Source: Syntrophaceae bacterium
GTDB lineage: Bacteria > Desulfobacterota > DTXE01
NCBI GenBank assembly: GCA_012962595.1
Contig: DTXE01000461.1
Span: forward strand, 1-9,150
Reading direction: 5' to 3'
Length of the DNA: 9,150 bases
Within the stretch, counting starts at the first letter, position 1; every line of letters begins with the position of its first letter. Position numbers and translations under genes: made by a program. This document shows, piece by piece, positions 1 to 8,168 of the stretch. The notes below the pieces were generated by a model, which searched no databases, was not told the origin of the DNA, and was given only the letters and a program-made list of their open reading frames with translations.

Positions 1-1083
1 GTGCCTTATGCGTTTATGATCACTTCAGAAATAGGGTACATCCGAATTACCCGGTTTGCTGAGAAGACGGGCCAGGAGCTCGAAGCGGCGTTGGACACCT
101 TAGAGGCGCAGGGCATGCGGAGATTACTGCTAGATCTACGTATGAATTCAGGAGGACTGCTTCCGGCGGCTGTGGCGGTTGCGGAGAAGTTTCTCGAGAA
201 GGGCCAGCGCATGGTGTACACGCGGGGGCGTGGTCCGGGCACGGATGAGGATTATTTTGCAAATCCCTCTCCAGGGGAGAAGCATCCGCGTCTTCCACTG
301 ATCGTTATGATCAATCATGGCAGTGCCAGCGCTTCAGAGATCGTGTCGGGGGCGATACAGGACTGGGATCGAGGACTTATCGTAGGGCAGACCAGCTTTG
401 GAAAAGGGCTGGTTCAGGGACAATTCCCCTTGCAGGATGGGAGCCGATTGCTCCTTACGATATCGAGGTACTATACGCCCAGTGGCCGACTGATCCAGCG
501 GCCCTATAAGGGCGAGACACGGGAGGAGTATATCCGGGAGGGATATGAGGATGTGAAACAGAATACCCCGGCGGATACTTCAGGGACGGATCGGCCCGCT
601 TATGCCACCCTTATACTGGGAAGGACGGTATACGGCGGAGGTGGGATTACCCCGGACGTGATCCTGGCCCCGGATCTTCTGACCCCATTTGAGGTGCAGT
701 TGCGGCAGGAACGCGCCTTTCCCCGATATGCCGACCGATATGTGGGAGTGCACGATTCATTCGGTCACGACTTCGGGGTGTTTCTTATGCACTACCAGGT
801 GTCGGATGAGATGTTGAAGGAGTTTGAAGGCTTTGTAAAGGAACGGCTTGTCCGGACTCTAGCGGACAGCGTGGAAGCGCATAGGCGAGTTGTCCGTAGG
901 GGGTTGGAGAGAGCGGTTCTAAGGAGACTGGCGGCGGAGCAGGGGGTTCAAAGAAAGGACAGGGGGCTTAGAGGATCGGGTTTCCTTCCTATTCATGTGC
1001 GGTTGCCTTTTGGAGAAAAAGACATCCTATTCAAGTTGTGGCCGTTACAGGAAGTAATGGAAAAACCACTACTAAAGAACTAA
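1..1083 (+). CDS. S41 family C-terminal processing peptidase, fragment lacking both ends
   Basis: This is the catalytic part of a CtpA/Prc-type serine protease, which in the family acts in the periplasm or cell envelope. The GTG at base 1 is at the window edge; the reading begins in the core (GYIRITRF), so the usual signal peptide and PDZ domain are missing and base 1 is probably not the real start. Seen motifs: LLLDLRMNSGG (residues 42-52, oxyanion-loop region), GSASASEI (107-114) with Ser110 as the expected nucleophile, and FGKGLVQ with Lys135 and Gln139. The Ser-Lys spacing of 25 matches E. coli Prc (Ser430/Lys455). GRTVYGGGGITPDV follows, then a helical C-terminal region like that of S41 proteins in FCB-group and related candidate phyla (inference). 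Family character fades after about residue 315 (base 945). The last 25 or so codons, to the stop at 1081-1083, are murF DNA read in the wrong frame, so the native C-terminus is also lost. Its GC is higher than the rest of the window. Confidence 0.85.
   Translation: MPYAFMITSEIGYIRITRFAEKTGQELEAALDTLEAQGMRRLLLDLRMNSGGLLPAAVAVAEKFLEKGQRMVYTRGRGPGTDEDYFANPSPGEKHPRLPLIVMINHGSASASEIVSGAIQDWDRGLIVGQTSFGKGLVQGQFPLQDGSRLLLTISRYYTPSGRLIQRPYKGETREEYIREGYEDVKQNTPADTSGTDRPAYATLILGRTVYGGGGITPDVILAPDLLTPFEVQLRQERAFPRYADRYVGVHDSFGHDFGVFLMHYQVSDEMLKEFEGFVKERLVRTLADSVEAHRRVVRRGLERAVLRRLAAEQGVQRKDRGLRGSGFLPIHVRLPFGEKDILFKLWPLQEVMEKPLLKN
950..1010. other. Junction between unrelated S41-peptidase and murF sequence
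   Basis: Upstream of about 950 the forward frame 1 reads as an S41 peptidase. From about 1005 frame 3 reads as Mur[20 protein letters not shown], the normal lead-in to the MurF ATP-binding loop. The murF frame is closed by a TAG at 969-971, so no N-terminal murF sequence exists to its left. GC drops from about 56% (1-360) to about 42% (1081-1320). No transposase, terminal inverted repeat or tRNA lies at the point. The exact breakpoint cannot be fixed by eye. An assembly chimera is the simplest reading; an in vivo deletion or recombination is possible. Confidence 0.8.
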
Positions 1084-2108
1084 TATCTTCCATATTGGCC
1101 AGGAACTACAGGGTATTGAAGACGCCAGGTAATTTTAACAATCTTGTTGGACTTCCTTTAACTTTACTTCAATTGAACCAATCCCATGAGGTTGGTGTCC
1201 TAGAGATGGGGATGAACCGGTTTGGAGAAATTAGGAGGCTCACAGAGATTGCTCGACCAGATATTGGTGTAATTACAAACATCCAGATGGCACATGCGGC
1301 AAATTTAGGAGATATTGAGGGAATTATGGCTGCCAAGGGAGAGCTTTTTGAAGGAATGGATGACCGTGGTATCGCCATCGTCAATAGTGATGACCAACGG
1401 GTCTATAACCTAGGTACTATGTTTAAGGGGAAAAGGATTACCTTCGGCCTAGGTGTCCCATGTGATGTTTGGGCTTCCAAAATTGAAAACTTGGGAGTAG
1501 GTGGAATTGCCTTTACTTTGCATATTATGAGAGAAGATATTAGAATCCATTTGAAGTCACTTGGAATCTATAACCTATATAATGCCTTAGCTGCTGCTGC
1601 CGTAGCTGTCGCACTAAATATGGAAATGGAGACCATTAAAGGAGGCATAGAGGACTTCAAACCCTTGAGCAAACGTATGGAAATCCTTGAAATGCCAGAT
1701 GGTATTAAAGTTATTAATGATTCCTATAATGCCAACCCTGGATCTATGGTGGCTGCTTTAAAGACCCTTACAGACTTGAAAAATGATGGTCGGGGGATTG
1801 TGGTCTTAGGAGATATGTTGGAATTGGGAGATGCCTCCAAATCTGCTCACTACCATATAGGTAAATCCATAGCTCAATCCAAAATAGATCATCTAATGGT
1901 AATTGGAGACTATGCAGAATCTGTTCTAAAAGGGGCCATGGATGCTGGAATGAGCACACATAAGCTCTTCAGGGGAAGGACACATAAGGACCTCTCACTC
2001 AAATTGAAGGAGACCATGAAGGCTGGTGATTGGGTTTTAGTAAAGGGTTCCCGCAACATGCACATGGAGATATTAATAGATGAATTGACCAAGAACTTAC
2101 AAACCTAA
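1038..2108 (+). CDS. murF: MurF, UDP-MurNAc-tripeptide:D-Ala-D-Ala ligase, 5'-truncated
   Basis: MurF is the cytoplasmic ATP-dependent ligase that adds D-Ala-D-Ala to the UDP-MurNAc-tripeptide. The central and C-terminal domains are intact: the P-loop [11 protein letters not shown] (residues 4-14 counted from 1038), [10 protein letters not shown] (56-65), AH at 85-86, AAKGE with Lys100 as the expected carbamylated lysine, [11 protein letters not shown] (227-237), GDMLELG (258-264) and VKGSR (335-339). What is missing is the N-terminal domain of about 100 residues that binds the UDP-sugar end of the substrate; family members are usually about 450-470 residues, here 356. The GTG at 1038 is simply a Val codon inside VVAVTG and is an unlikely start. 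MurF-like sequence extends in frame back to about 1005, then runs into foreign sequence with a TAG at 969-971. As given, the gene should be non-functional. MurF is normally essential, so the true gene probably continues elsewhere. It is 14 nt upstream of mraY. Confidence 0.9.
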   Translation: MAVTGSNGKTTTKELISSILARNYRVLKTPGNFNNLVGLPLTLLQLNQSHEVGVLEMGMNRFGEIRRLTEIARPDIGVITNIQMAHAANLGDIEGIMAAKGELFEGMDDRGIAIVNSDDQRVYNLGTMFKGKRITFGLGVPCDVWASKIENLGVGGIAFTLHIMREDIRIHLKSLGIYNLYNALAAAAVAVALNMEMETIKGGIEDFKPLSKRMEILEMPDGIKVINDSYNANPGSMVAALKTLTDLKNDGRGIVVLGDMLELGDASKSAHYHIGKSIAQSKIDHLMVIGDYAESVLKGAMDAGMSTHKLFRGRTHKDLSLKLKETMKAGDWVLVKGSRNMHMEILIDELTKNLQT

Positions 2109-2122
2109 GAGTCAGGGAAGAT

Positions 2123-3202
2123 ATGTTATACCACCTTTTATATCCCTTACATGATTATCATGCCATTTTTAATGTGTTTCGGTATATCACCTTCCGGACC
2201 GCATATGCAACATTAACGGCTTTAATCATCTCACTTATCTTGGGTCCATGGATTATTAAGAAGCTTTCACAGTATGGGGTAAGACAATACATACGTGAAG
2301 AAGGTCCCTCTTCTCATAAGCCAAAAGAGGGAACGCCTACCATGGGGGGGATTCTTATCCTTTTCTCTGCCCTATTTTCCACAGCACTTTGGGCAGACCT
2401 AACCAACTACTACATATGGGTGGTTATATTTGTTACCCTTACCTTTGGCATTATCGGTTTTGTGGATGATTATGCCAAGCTAGCAAGGAAAAATAATAGA
2501 GGGTTGAGGGTAAAGGCCAAGCTCTTCGTCCAAAGTTCCATTGCTATAGCCGTAGCCCTTCTCTTATATTTTGATCCCAAATTTAATAGCCACTTAATCC
2601 TCCCCTTTTTTAAGAAAATCACACCCGATCTCGGTTGGCTTTATGTAATTTTTATCCTGTTGGTTATCGTGGGATGCTCCAATGCAGTAAATCTCACAGA
2701 TGGATTGGATGGATTGGCTATGGGCTCGCTTGTCATAGCCTATACCACATATCTGGTTTTTTCATACTGCGCAGGGCATTTCAAGATAGCCAACTATCTC
2801 CAAATCGCTTACGTAGCCCATTCAGGAGAGTTAGCTGTATTTTGTGGAGCCATGGTAGGAGCTGGTATGGGATTCCTCTGGTTTAATGCCTATCCTGCAC
2901 AGGTCTTCATGGGTGATGTAGGCTCTTTGGCTTTAGGAGCAACTCTGGGGACCGTTGCTGTAATAATCAAGCAGGAAATTATCTTGCTGTTGGTTGGTGC
3001 CTTGTTTGTAGCGGAGGCCCTTTCGGTAATTTTTCAGGTGGGTTATTTTAAATTAAGCCATGGCAGGCGGATATTTAAAATGGCCCCTATCCACCACCAT
3101 TTTGAGCTTAAAGGTTGGTCAGAACCTAAGATAATCGTGCGGTTCTGGATTATAGCCATCATGCTGGCGCTATTAGCTGTAAGTACTTTGAAATTGAGAT
3201 GA
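2123..3202 (+). CDS. mraY: MraY, phospho-MurNAc-pentapeptide transferase
   Basis: MraY is the integral membrane enzyme that moves phospho-MurNAc-pentapeptide from UDP to undecaprenyl phosphate, making lipid I, with Mg2+. At 359 residues it is full length and aligns in numbering with E. coli MraY (360). Visible motifs: [16 protein letters not shown] (61-76), the acidic pair Asp115-Asp116 in [21 protein letters not shown] (187-199), MGDVGS with Asp265, and the MraY-specific [12 protein letters not shown] (321-332). These key residues are all present. About ten hydrophobic stretches fit the polytopic fold. The N-terminus MLYHLLYPL...[11 protein letters not shown] is the standard start in proteobacteria, which supports the ATG. 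A modest CAGGG (2113-2117) lies 5 nt before it. It sits between murF and murD, as in typical dcw clusters. Confidence 0.98.
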   Translation: MLYHLLYPLHDYHAIFNVFRYITFRTAYATLTALIISLILGPWIIKKLSQYGVRQYIREEGPSSHKPKEGTPTMGGILILFSALFSTALWADLTNYYIWVVIFVTLTFGIIGFVDDYAKLARKNNRGLRVKAKLFVQSSIAIAVALLLYFDPKFNSHLILPFFKKITPDLGWLYVIFILLVIVGCSNAVNLTDGLDGLAMGSLVIAYTTYLVFSYCAGHFKIANYLQIAYVAHSGELAVFCGAMVGAGMGFLWFNAYPAQVFMGDVGSLALGATLGTVAVIIKQEIILLLVGALFVAEALSVIFQVGYFKLSHGRRIFKMAPIHHHFELKGWSEPKIIVRFWIIAIMLALLAVSTLKLR

Positions 3203-3208
3203 AGAATA

Positions 3209-4570
3209 GTGAAGTGCAAGGATATGGTACTCAAGGATAAAAGGGTTCTAGTGGTAGGTCTGGCCAGGACTGGGGTATCTGTGGCAAAATTTTTGAGATG
3301 TAAAGGAGCGCATGTTATTATAACTGATTTGAAGCCATCTAATGAACTTACATCTTTCATGGATGAATTAAGAGGCTTAGATATTGAGTTCCAATTGGGA
3401 GGTCATGAAATAGATACATTCAAAAGAGTAGATTCCATTGTAGTAAGTCCAGGGGTTCCTCTAGATATTATGCCTATCAAAGAGGCTCAAAAAAATTCTA
3501 TTGAAATCATGGGCGAAGTGGAATTGGCTTATCGCTTCATTAATACCCCTATTATAGCCGTCACAGGAACCAATGGAAAAACCACCACCACTGCTATCAT
3601 AAGTGAGATGCTTAAGGCATCTGGTTATAAGGTTTATGTGGGTGGAAATATAGGCTCGCCACTAATCGACTATGCCTCAAGTAGCCAAGATAAGGACTAT
3701 GTGGTTGCTGAAATAAGTTCTTTTCAGCTTGATGGGATAAGGACATTTAGACCCAAGATCGGGCTTTTGTTAAACATAACCGAGGATCATTTAGATCGAT
3801 ACCCAGGCCTTTTGGACTATGCCCAATCTAAGTCCAGAATATTTATGAACCAAACACCTGAGGATGTGGCCATCTTAAATAAAGATGACCCTCTGGTCAT
3901 GGAAATAGGAAAGGCAGTTCCTGGAAAGAGAATATATTTCAGCACTCGCCAAGAACTTCAAGAAGGGACATATATAAGGGGAAAATATATTGTATTTAAA
4001 AATGGACAAGGTGGTGAGGAGTTATTCGATATAACCAAGTTGAAGATCATAGGTACTCATAATCACGAGAATGTCATGAGTGCTATCCTGACCACTAAGT
4101 TGTGTAAATGTGCCCATGAGAGTATTGTAAGAACCTTGGAGGCATTCCAGGGATTAGAGCACAGGTTAGAGTTTGTGAGGACATTGAATGGAGTTACCTT
4201 TTACAACGACTCCAAGGGCACCAACGTAGGTTCCGTTATCAAATCTTTAGGAAGTTTTACCCATCCCATCATTCTGATTGCAGGGGGTAAGGATAAAGGA
4301 GGAGACTTTTCCCTTTTAAGAGAATTGGTGAAGGAAAAGGTCAAACTACTTATCCTTTTAGGCGAAGCCAAGGAGAAAATCTCTCGATCCTTAAGAGATT
4401 TGGTGCCAGACATCATGGTACATTCCTTAGAGGAAGCGGTTAAGGTTGCCTATAACTTAGCCAAATCAGGTGATATTGTTTTATTTTCTCCTGCTTGCTC
4501 CAGTTTTGATATGTTCCAGGACTATAAGGAAAGGGGCGATGTATTTAAGAAGGCTGTGAGGGATCTTTAA
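3209..4570 (+). CDS. murD: MurD, UDP-MurNAc-L-alanine:D-glutamate ligase
   Basis: MurD is the cytoplasmic ATP-dependent ligase that adds D-Glu to UDP-MurNAc-L-Ala. It is complete at 453 residues. Order of motifs: N-terminal nucleotide-sugar domain with VLVVGLARTG (13-22) and SPGVP (80-84); P-loop VTGTNGKTTTT (118-128); GNIGSPL (146-152); EISSFQL (168-174); NITEDHLDRY (189-198); Lys208 in YAQSKSRI as the expected carbamylated lysine; HRLE (318-321); NDSKGTN (333-339); and the C-terminal GGKDKGGDF (359-367) and SPACSSFDMFQDYKERG (427-443). DSKGTN and SPACSSFD separate it from MurC, MurE and MurF. The start is uncertain: GTG at 3209 has no clear ribosome binding site, while the in-frame ATG at 3224 gives MVLKDKRVLVVG, closer to where MurD proteins usually begin. 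The stop TAA abuts the ftsW start. Confidence 0.97.
   Translation: MKCKDMVLKDKRVLVVGLARTGVSVAKFLRCKGAHVIITDLKPSNELTSFMDELRGLDIEFQLGGHEIDTFKRVDSIVVSPGVPLDIMPIKEAQKNSIEIMGEVELAYRFINTPIIAVTGTNGKTTTTAIISEMLKASGYKVYVGGNIGSPLIDYASSSQDKDYVVAEISSFQLDGIRTFRPKIGLLLNITEDHLDRYPGLLDYAQSKSRIFMNQTPEDVAILNKDDPLVMEIGKAVPGKRIYFSTRQELQEGTYIRGKYIVFKNGQGGEELFDITKLKIIGTHNHENVMSAILTTKLCKCAHESIVRTLEAFQGLEHRLEFVRTLNGVTFYNDSKGTNVGSVIKSLGSFTHPIILIAGGKDKGGDFSLLRELVKEKVKLLILLGEAKEKISRSLRDLVPDIMVHSLEEAVKVAYNLAKSGDIVLFSPACSSFDMFQDYKERGDVFKKAVRDL
4558..4563 (+). promoter_or_regulatory. Ribosome binding site of ftsW, inside the end of murD
   Basis: GAGGGA lies 7 nt before the GTG at 4571 and is embedded in the last murD codons. 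This supports the GTG start and implies translational coupling between murD and ftsW. Confidence 0.6.
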
Positions 4571-5668
4571 GTGAAAAGAAAAGGGACATACGACTATACC
4601 TTATTTTTTACTATCCTCTCACTCTTGGGCATTGGATTGGTTATGGTTTACAGTTCTAGCTCAGTGATGGCCCTTAAAAGGTTTGACGACAGCTACCTCT
4701 TTATTAAAAAGCAGGCGTTGTTTAGCCTTATAGGTATTGCCTTCATGGTTATCTATTCTCTTACTCCTTATCAATATCTGAGAAAACTTTCGTTACCGGT
4801 GTTAATTTTAGGCCTGATGTCTCTACTTATGGTATGGATGCCTAGTATAGGTACAGAAATAAGGGGTTCTTCCAGATGGATAAAGATTTTCAATCTTTCC
4901 TTTCAGCCATCGGAATTTGCAAAGCTTGCCTTGATCCTTTTTTTAGCCCACTCTCTGGCCAAAAACCACCAAAACATAAAGACGTTTACCATGGGATTTT
5001 TCCCTCATTTCATAATTACCCTATTCTTTATTCTCCTTATACTGAAAGAACCTGATTTGGGAACCTCTCTGAATATATTGGTTATCTCACTTACCATGAT
5101 GTTTGTGGCAGGGGTTAGAGTCCGTTATCTCTTGGGTGTATTTTCACTGGCTATTCCGCTTACGGTGTTCTTGATAATGGGTGAGCAATATAGAATTAGA
5201 AGAATCTTAACCTTTCTTAACCCCTGGGAGGATCCTTTAGGACGTGGCTTTCATATCATCCATTCATTCCTGGCCATGGGTTCAGGTGGGTGGTGTGGAG
5301 TGGGATTAGGTGATGGTCGCCAGAAGCTATTTTATTTGCCAGAACCTCACACAGATTTTATCCTATCCGTCATAGGAGAGGAGTTTGGGCTAGTGGGGGT
5401 TATCATAATTATTAGTCTCTTTCTGATACTTATTGTCAAAGGAATTGGTATCGCACTCAGAGCCCCTGACCTATTTGGATCATACCTCGCCTTAGGTATT
5501 ACCTTACTTATAGGACTTCAGGCATTTATACATGCAGGAGTGGTTATGGGGCTCATGCCAACCAAGGGATTAACCCTTCCCTTCATTAGTTATGGAGGGA
5601 GTTCATTGATTTCGGGTCTGGTATCTATGGGGATCTTGCTTAACATATCTTATCAACGAAGGACATAG
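4571..5668 (+). CDS. ftsW: FtsW, SEDS-family septal peptidoglycan glycosyltransferase
   Basis: FtsW is a polytopic inner-membrane protein that polymerises lipid II into septal glycan strands together with its class B PBP partner (FtsI), which is not in the window. It has 365 residues, within the family range. Seen: GLVMVYSSSS in TM1 (22-31), RGSSRWIKI...FQPSEFAK (98-118), KEPDLGTSL (159-167), a large loop with FLNPWEDPLGRGFHIIHSF (215-233), LPEPHTDFILSVIGEEFG (256-273) with Asp262 at the position of the catalytic SEDS aspartate, and GLMPTKGLTLPFISYGGSS (327-345). Position in the mur cluster between murD and murG identifies it as FtsW rather than RodA. The GTG start immediately follows the murD stop and has a good Shine-Dalgarno. 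His321 in QAFIHAGVV occupies a place that is Asn in E. coli FtsW (QAMINIGV). Confidence 0.96.
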   Translation: MKRKGTYDYTLFFTILSLLGIGLVMVYSSSSVMALKRFDDSYLFIKKQALFSLIGIAFMVIYSLTPYQYLRKLSLPVLILGLMSLLMVWMPSIGTEIRGSSRWIKIFNLSFQPSEFAKLALILFLAHSLAKNHQNIKTFTMGFFPHFIITLFFILLILKEPDLGTSLNILVISLTMMFVAGVRVRYLLGVFSLAIPLTVFLIMGEQYRIRRILTFLNPWEDPLGRGFHIIHSFLAMGSGGWCGVGLGDGRQKLFYLPEPHTDFILSVIGEEFGLVGVIIIISLFLILIVKGIGIALRAPDLFGSYLALGITLLIGLQAFIHAGVVMGLMPTKGLTLPFISYGGSSLISGLVSMGILLNISYQRRT

Positions 5669-5677
5669 GTTAGGAGC

Positions 5678-5684
5678 AAAGGAG
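5678..5684 (+). promoter_or_regulatory. Ribosome binding site deciding the TTG start of murG
   Basis: AAAGGAG lies 6 nt before the TTG at 5691. It is the strongest Shine-Dalgarno match I noticed in the window and confirms a TTG start, because the MurG N-terminus MRILIAGGGTGGH begins exactly there. A second AGGAG lies at 5672-5676. Confidence 0.7.
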
Positions 5685-5690
5685 ATAGAT

Positions 5691-6773
5691 TTGAGGATTC
5701 TCATAGCAGGCGGTGGAACCGGTGGTCATCTGTTTCCAGGGATCGCTATGGCCAAAGAATTTGAGGCCAAGGATCCTCAAAATCGGGTGCTATTTGTGGG
5801 TGCCCGGAGGAAGATTCCACATCAAATTCTGAAACAACATGGGTATAACACAAGGGAGGTAGAGTCTGAGGCCATAGTGGGGAAGGATTTGACACATGCG
5901 GTATATGCTGCATACAAGGTTTTAAAAGGACTACGTCAATCTTTCTCCATACTAAAGGATTTCTCTCCGCATCTAGTAGTGGGTGTTGGAGGTTACTCCT
6001 CTGGACCTATGGTGTTAGCCGCTCACATGTTAAGGATTAAAACAGCCCTTCATGAGCAGAATGTTTTGCCAGGATTGACTAATAGGATTCTTTCAAGGTT
6101 TGTGGATAAAATTTTCATATCATTTCCTGAGAGTAAAAACTACTTTTCAGGCAAAAGGACCATTCTTACCGGAAATCCCATTCGTGAGTGCCTGCTTAAG
6201 TATCAGGTTTTAAGCCACTCAAAGCGTGGTTTTACCTTATTGATTATAGGAGGCAGTCAGGGCGCTCACCAGGTAAATGCTCGATTTATATCGTGTTTGC
6301 CCTATCTTGAAGATCTAAAAGAGAGTCTTAACATTATCCACCAAACAGGAGAAAGGGACTTTGAGTATGTCAGCAACGCATACCGTGACCTACCTTTTGA
6401 AAGAAAAATCTTTTCTTTTATTAATGATATGGCTTGGGCCTATGGCCAGTCAGACCTGGTCATCGGGCGGGCGGGGGCAACTACCATTGCAGAATTAACT
6501 GCACTAGGAAAGCCTTCCATTTTGATTCCTTATCCATATGCCTCTGATAATCATCAGGAAATGAATGCCAGGGTCTTGGTCAAAAAGGGTGCAGCTCATA
6601 TGATCCGGAATTGTGATTTGAACGAAAAACGCTTGGCAGATACTATACGGATGTTTTATTACCATCCGCAAACCTTGAAAATCATGGCAAATAAGGCAGC
6701 CAATTTGGGAAGAAGGAATGCCTCCAAAGTTATAGTAGAGGAATGCTATAAGCTGGTTAATCCTAAAGGGTAG
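5691..6773 (+). CDS. murG: MurG, lipid I to lipid II N-acetylglucosaminyltransferase
   Basis: MurG is a peripheral enzyme on the inner face of the cytoplasmic membrane that transfers GlcNAc from UDP-GlcNAc to lipid I (GT28 family, GT-B fold). It is complete at 360 residues. Visible: the N-terminal glycine loop GGGTGGHLFPG (7-17), GVGGYSSGP (98-106), HEQNVLPGLTN (121-131), GNPIR (161-165), a second glycine loop GGSQGAHQVN (187-196), then the donor-binding region GRAGATTIAELTALGKPSILIPYP (259-282) with Glu268 as the expected UDP-ribose contact, and ASDNHQ (284-289). The start is TTG, fixed by a strong ribosome binding site and by the family N-terminus. It lies 22 nt after ftsW and 6 nt before murC, so co-expression is likely. 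Confidence 0.98.
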   Translation: MRILIAGGGTGGHLFPGIAMAKEFEAKDPQNRVLFVGARRKIPHQILKQHGYNTREVESEAIVGKDLTHAVYAAYKVLKGLRQSFSILKDFSPHLVVGVGGYSSGPMVLAAHMLRIKTALHEQNVLPGLTNRILSRFVDKIFISFPESKNYFSGKRTILTGNPIRECLLKYQVLSHSKRGFTLLIIGGSQGAHQVNARFISCLPYLEDLKESLNIIHQTGERDFEYVSNAYRDLPFERKIFSFINDMAWAYGQSDLVIGRAGATTIAELTALGKPSILIPYPYASDNHQEMNARVLVKKGAAHMIRNCDLNEKRLADTIRMFYYHPQTLKIMANKAANLGRRNASKVIVEECYKLVNPKG

Positions 6774-6779
6774 AGATAT

Positions 6780-8168
6780 ATGTATAAAAAGATACAACGT
6801 ATTCACTTTGTGGGAATTGGCGGTATAGGTATGAGTGGAATAGCTGAGGTCCTTTTGGATCTTGGCTATGAGGTAAGTGGCTCTGATTTAAAAGAGTCAG
6901 ATATAACTGAACGTCTTAAGACCTTGGGAGCAAAGGTAACCTATGAACACCACCCTAAAAATGTAAATGGTGCTCATGTAGTAGTGGTCTCATCTGCAAT
7001 TCCACCAGATAATCCCGAATTGACTAGCGCCCGTGAAAAGATGATACCTATTATCCCCAGGGCAGAGATGTTGGCTGAGCTAATGCGGCTCAAATATGGT
7101 ATTGCGGTATCTGGGGCTCATGGAAAGACCACAGCTACCTCTATGATTTCATCCATTCTGATTGGTAGTGGATTAGACCCCACAGTAGTCATCGGTGGCA
7201 AAGTCAATAGTATCGGGAGTAGTGCTAAATGGGGTCGGGGAGAATTCTTGGTAGCCGAGGCCGACGAAAGTGATGGCACCTTTCTCAAGCTTTCCCCCAC
7301 TATTGCGGTAGTCACCAATATAGACGCAGAACATTTGGATTATTATGGGGATATCTCTGAGATTAAGGAAACCTTCTTACAATTTATGAATAAGGTCCCT
7401 TTCTATGGTGTGGTGGTTTTATGTGGTGATGATCAAAACATCCAACACCTAATTCCTAGACTAAAAAGGCGATATATATCCTATGGTCTCACTAGCCATA
7501 TGGATGTCCAGGCCAAGAACATCGTTCACAGGGGATTAACCACCAGATACACGCTGACTTATCAGGGCAAGGATATAGGTGATATAGAGCTCAACATTCC
7601 TGGATTGCATAATGTTTATAACTCACTGGCTGCTGTAGCAGTAGGTATAGAATTAGGTTTAGATGCGAAATCCATTACAAGTGCCCTAAGACAATTCGAT
7701 GGGGTCCAAAGACGTCTTGAAATTAAGGCTGAAATAGGTGACATTACCATCGTTGACGACTATGGACACCATCCCACAGAGATTAAGGCCATCTTAAATA
7801 CTGTAAAGACCATATGGCCTGATAGAAGAGCGGTGGTGGTATTCCAACCCCATAGATATTCCAGAACCAAAGCCCTGTTTGAAGATTTCATAACTTCCTT
7901 TTATCAGGCTGATGTGGTTATCATCTCTGACATATATCCTGCTAGCGAAAAACCTATTGAGGGTGTGCATGCCAGTCATCTCTTTAGGGCTATCAAAAAC
8001 TGTGGTCATAAAAACGTCCATTATGTGGGAGATAAGAACAAGATTGCATCATATCTTATAGAGAAGATATTAAGACCTAGAGATGTGGTCCTCACTCTAG
8101 GTGCTGGTAACATCTGGCAGGTGGCCAAAACTCTTATAGAGGATATGACTTTTGGACTTAAGCCTTAA
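6780..8168 (+). CDS. murC: MurC, UDP-N-acetylmuramate:L-alanine ligase
   Basis: MurC is the cytoplasmic ATP-dependent ligase that attaches the first amino acid, L-Ala, to UDP-MurNAc. It is complete at 462 residues. Motifs: dinucleotide-like loop VGIGGIGMSGIAE (11-23), VSSAIP (70-75), P-loop SGAHGKTTATSM (111-122; AHGKTT is typical of MurC and Mpl), EADESDGTF (160-168), TNIDAEHLDYYG (179-190), GLHNVYNSLAA (275-285), RRLE (311-314), DDYGHHPTE (326-334), FQPHRYSRT (355-363), DIYPASEKPIEG (384-395) and GAGNIW (441-446). Length and operon position favour MurC over Mpl. The ATG is preceded by AAAGGG (6765-6770) at 9 nt. Its 3' end overlaps murB by 17 nt. Confidence 0.98.
   Translation: MYKKIQRIHFVGIGGIGMSGIAEVLLDLGYEVSGSDLKESDITERLKTLGAKVTYEHHPKNVNGAHVVVVSSAIPPDNPELTSAREKMIPIIPRAEMLAELMRLKYGIAVSGAHGKTTATSMISSILIGSGLDPTVVIGGKVNSIGSSAKWGRGEFLVAEADESDGTFLKLSPTIAVVTNIDAEHLDYYGDISEIKETFLQFMNKVPFYGVVVLCGDDQNIQHLIPRLKRRYISYGLTSHMDVQAKNIVHRGLTTRYTLTYQGKDIGDIELNIPGLHNVYNSLAAVAVGIELGLDAKSITSALRQFDGVQRRLEIKAEIGDITIVDDYGHHPTEIKAILNTVKTIWPDRRAVVVFQPHRYSRTKALFEDFITSFYQADVVIISDIYPASEKPIEGVHASHLFRAIKNCGHKNVHYVGDKNKIASYLIEKILRPRDVVLTLGAGNIWQVAKTLIEDMTFGLKP
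8138..8143 (+). promoter_or_regulatory. Ribosome binding site of murB within the 3' end of murC
   Basis: AGAGGA lies 8 nt before the TTG at 8152 and is inside the murC reading frame. It supports the TTG start and the 17-nt murC/murB overlap. Confidence 0.55.

Noticed and set aside
950..1040. Insertion sequence, attachment site or target-site duplication at the junction
   Set aside because: No transposase or integrase, no terminal inverted repeats and no tRNA. The 9-bp repeat copies are only 29 bp apart with nothing element-like between them.
1..2108. A natural S41 peptidase-MurF fusion protein
   Set aside because: The two parts are in different frames, and the peptidase frame stops at 1081-1083 after reading murF out of frame; no single protein joins them.
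2635..2886. 83-codon plus-strand frame inside mraY
   Set aside because: It is an out-of-frame reading of the conserved MraY core.
3043..3360. 105-codon open frame on the minus strand across the mraY/murD boundary
   Set aside because: It lies opposite two clearly conserved genes and shows no recognisable protein features.
6504..6806. 100-codon minus-strand open frame over the end of murG
   Set aside because: It is antisense to conserved MurG motifs and has no supporting start context or family resemblance.
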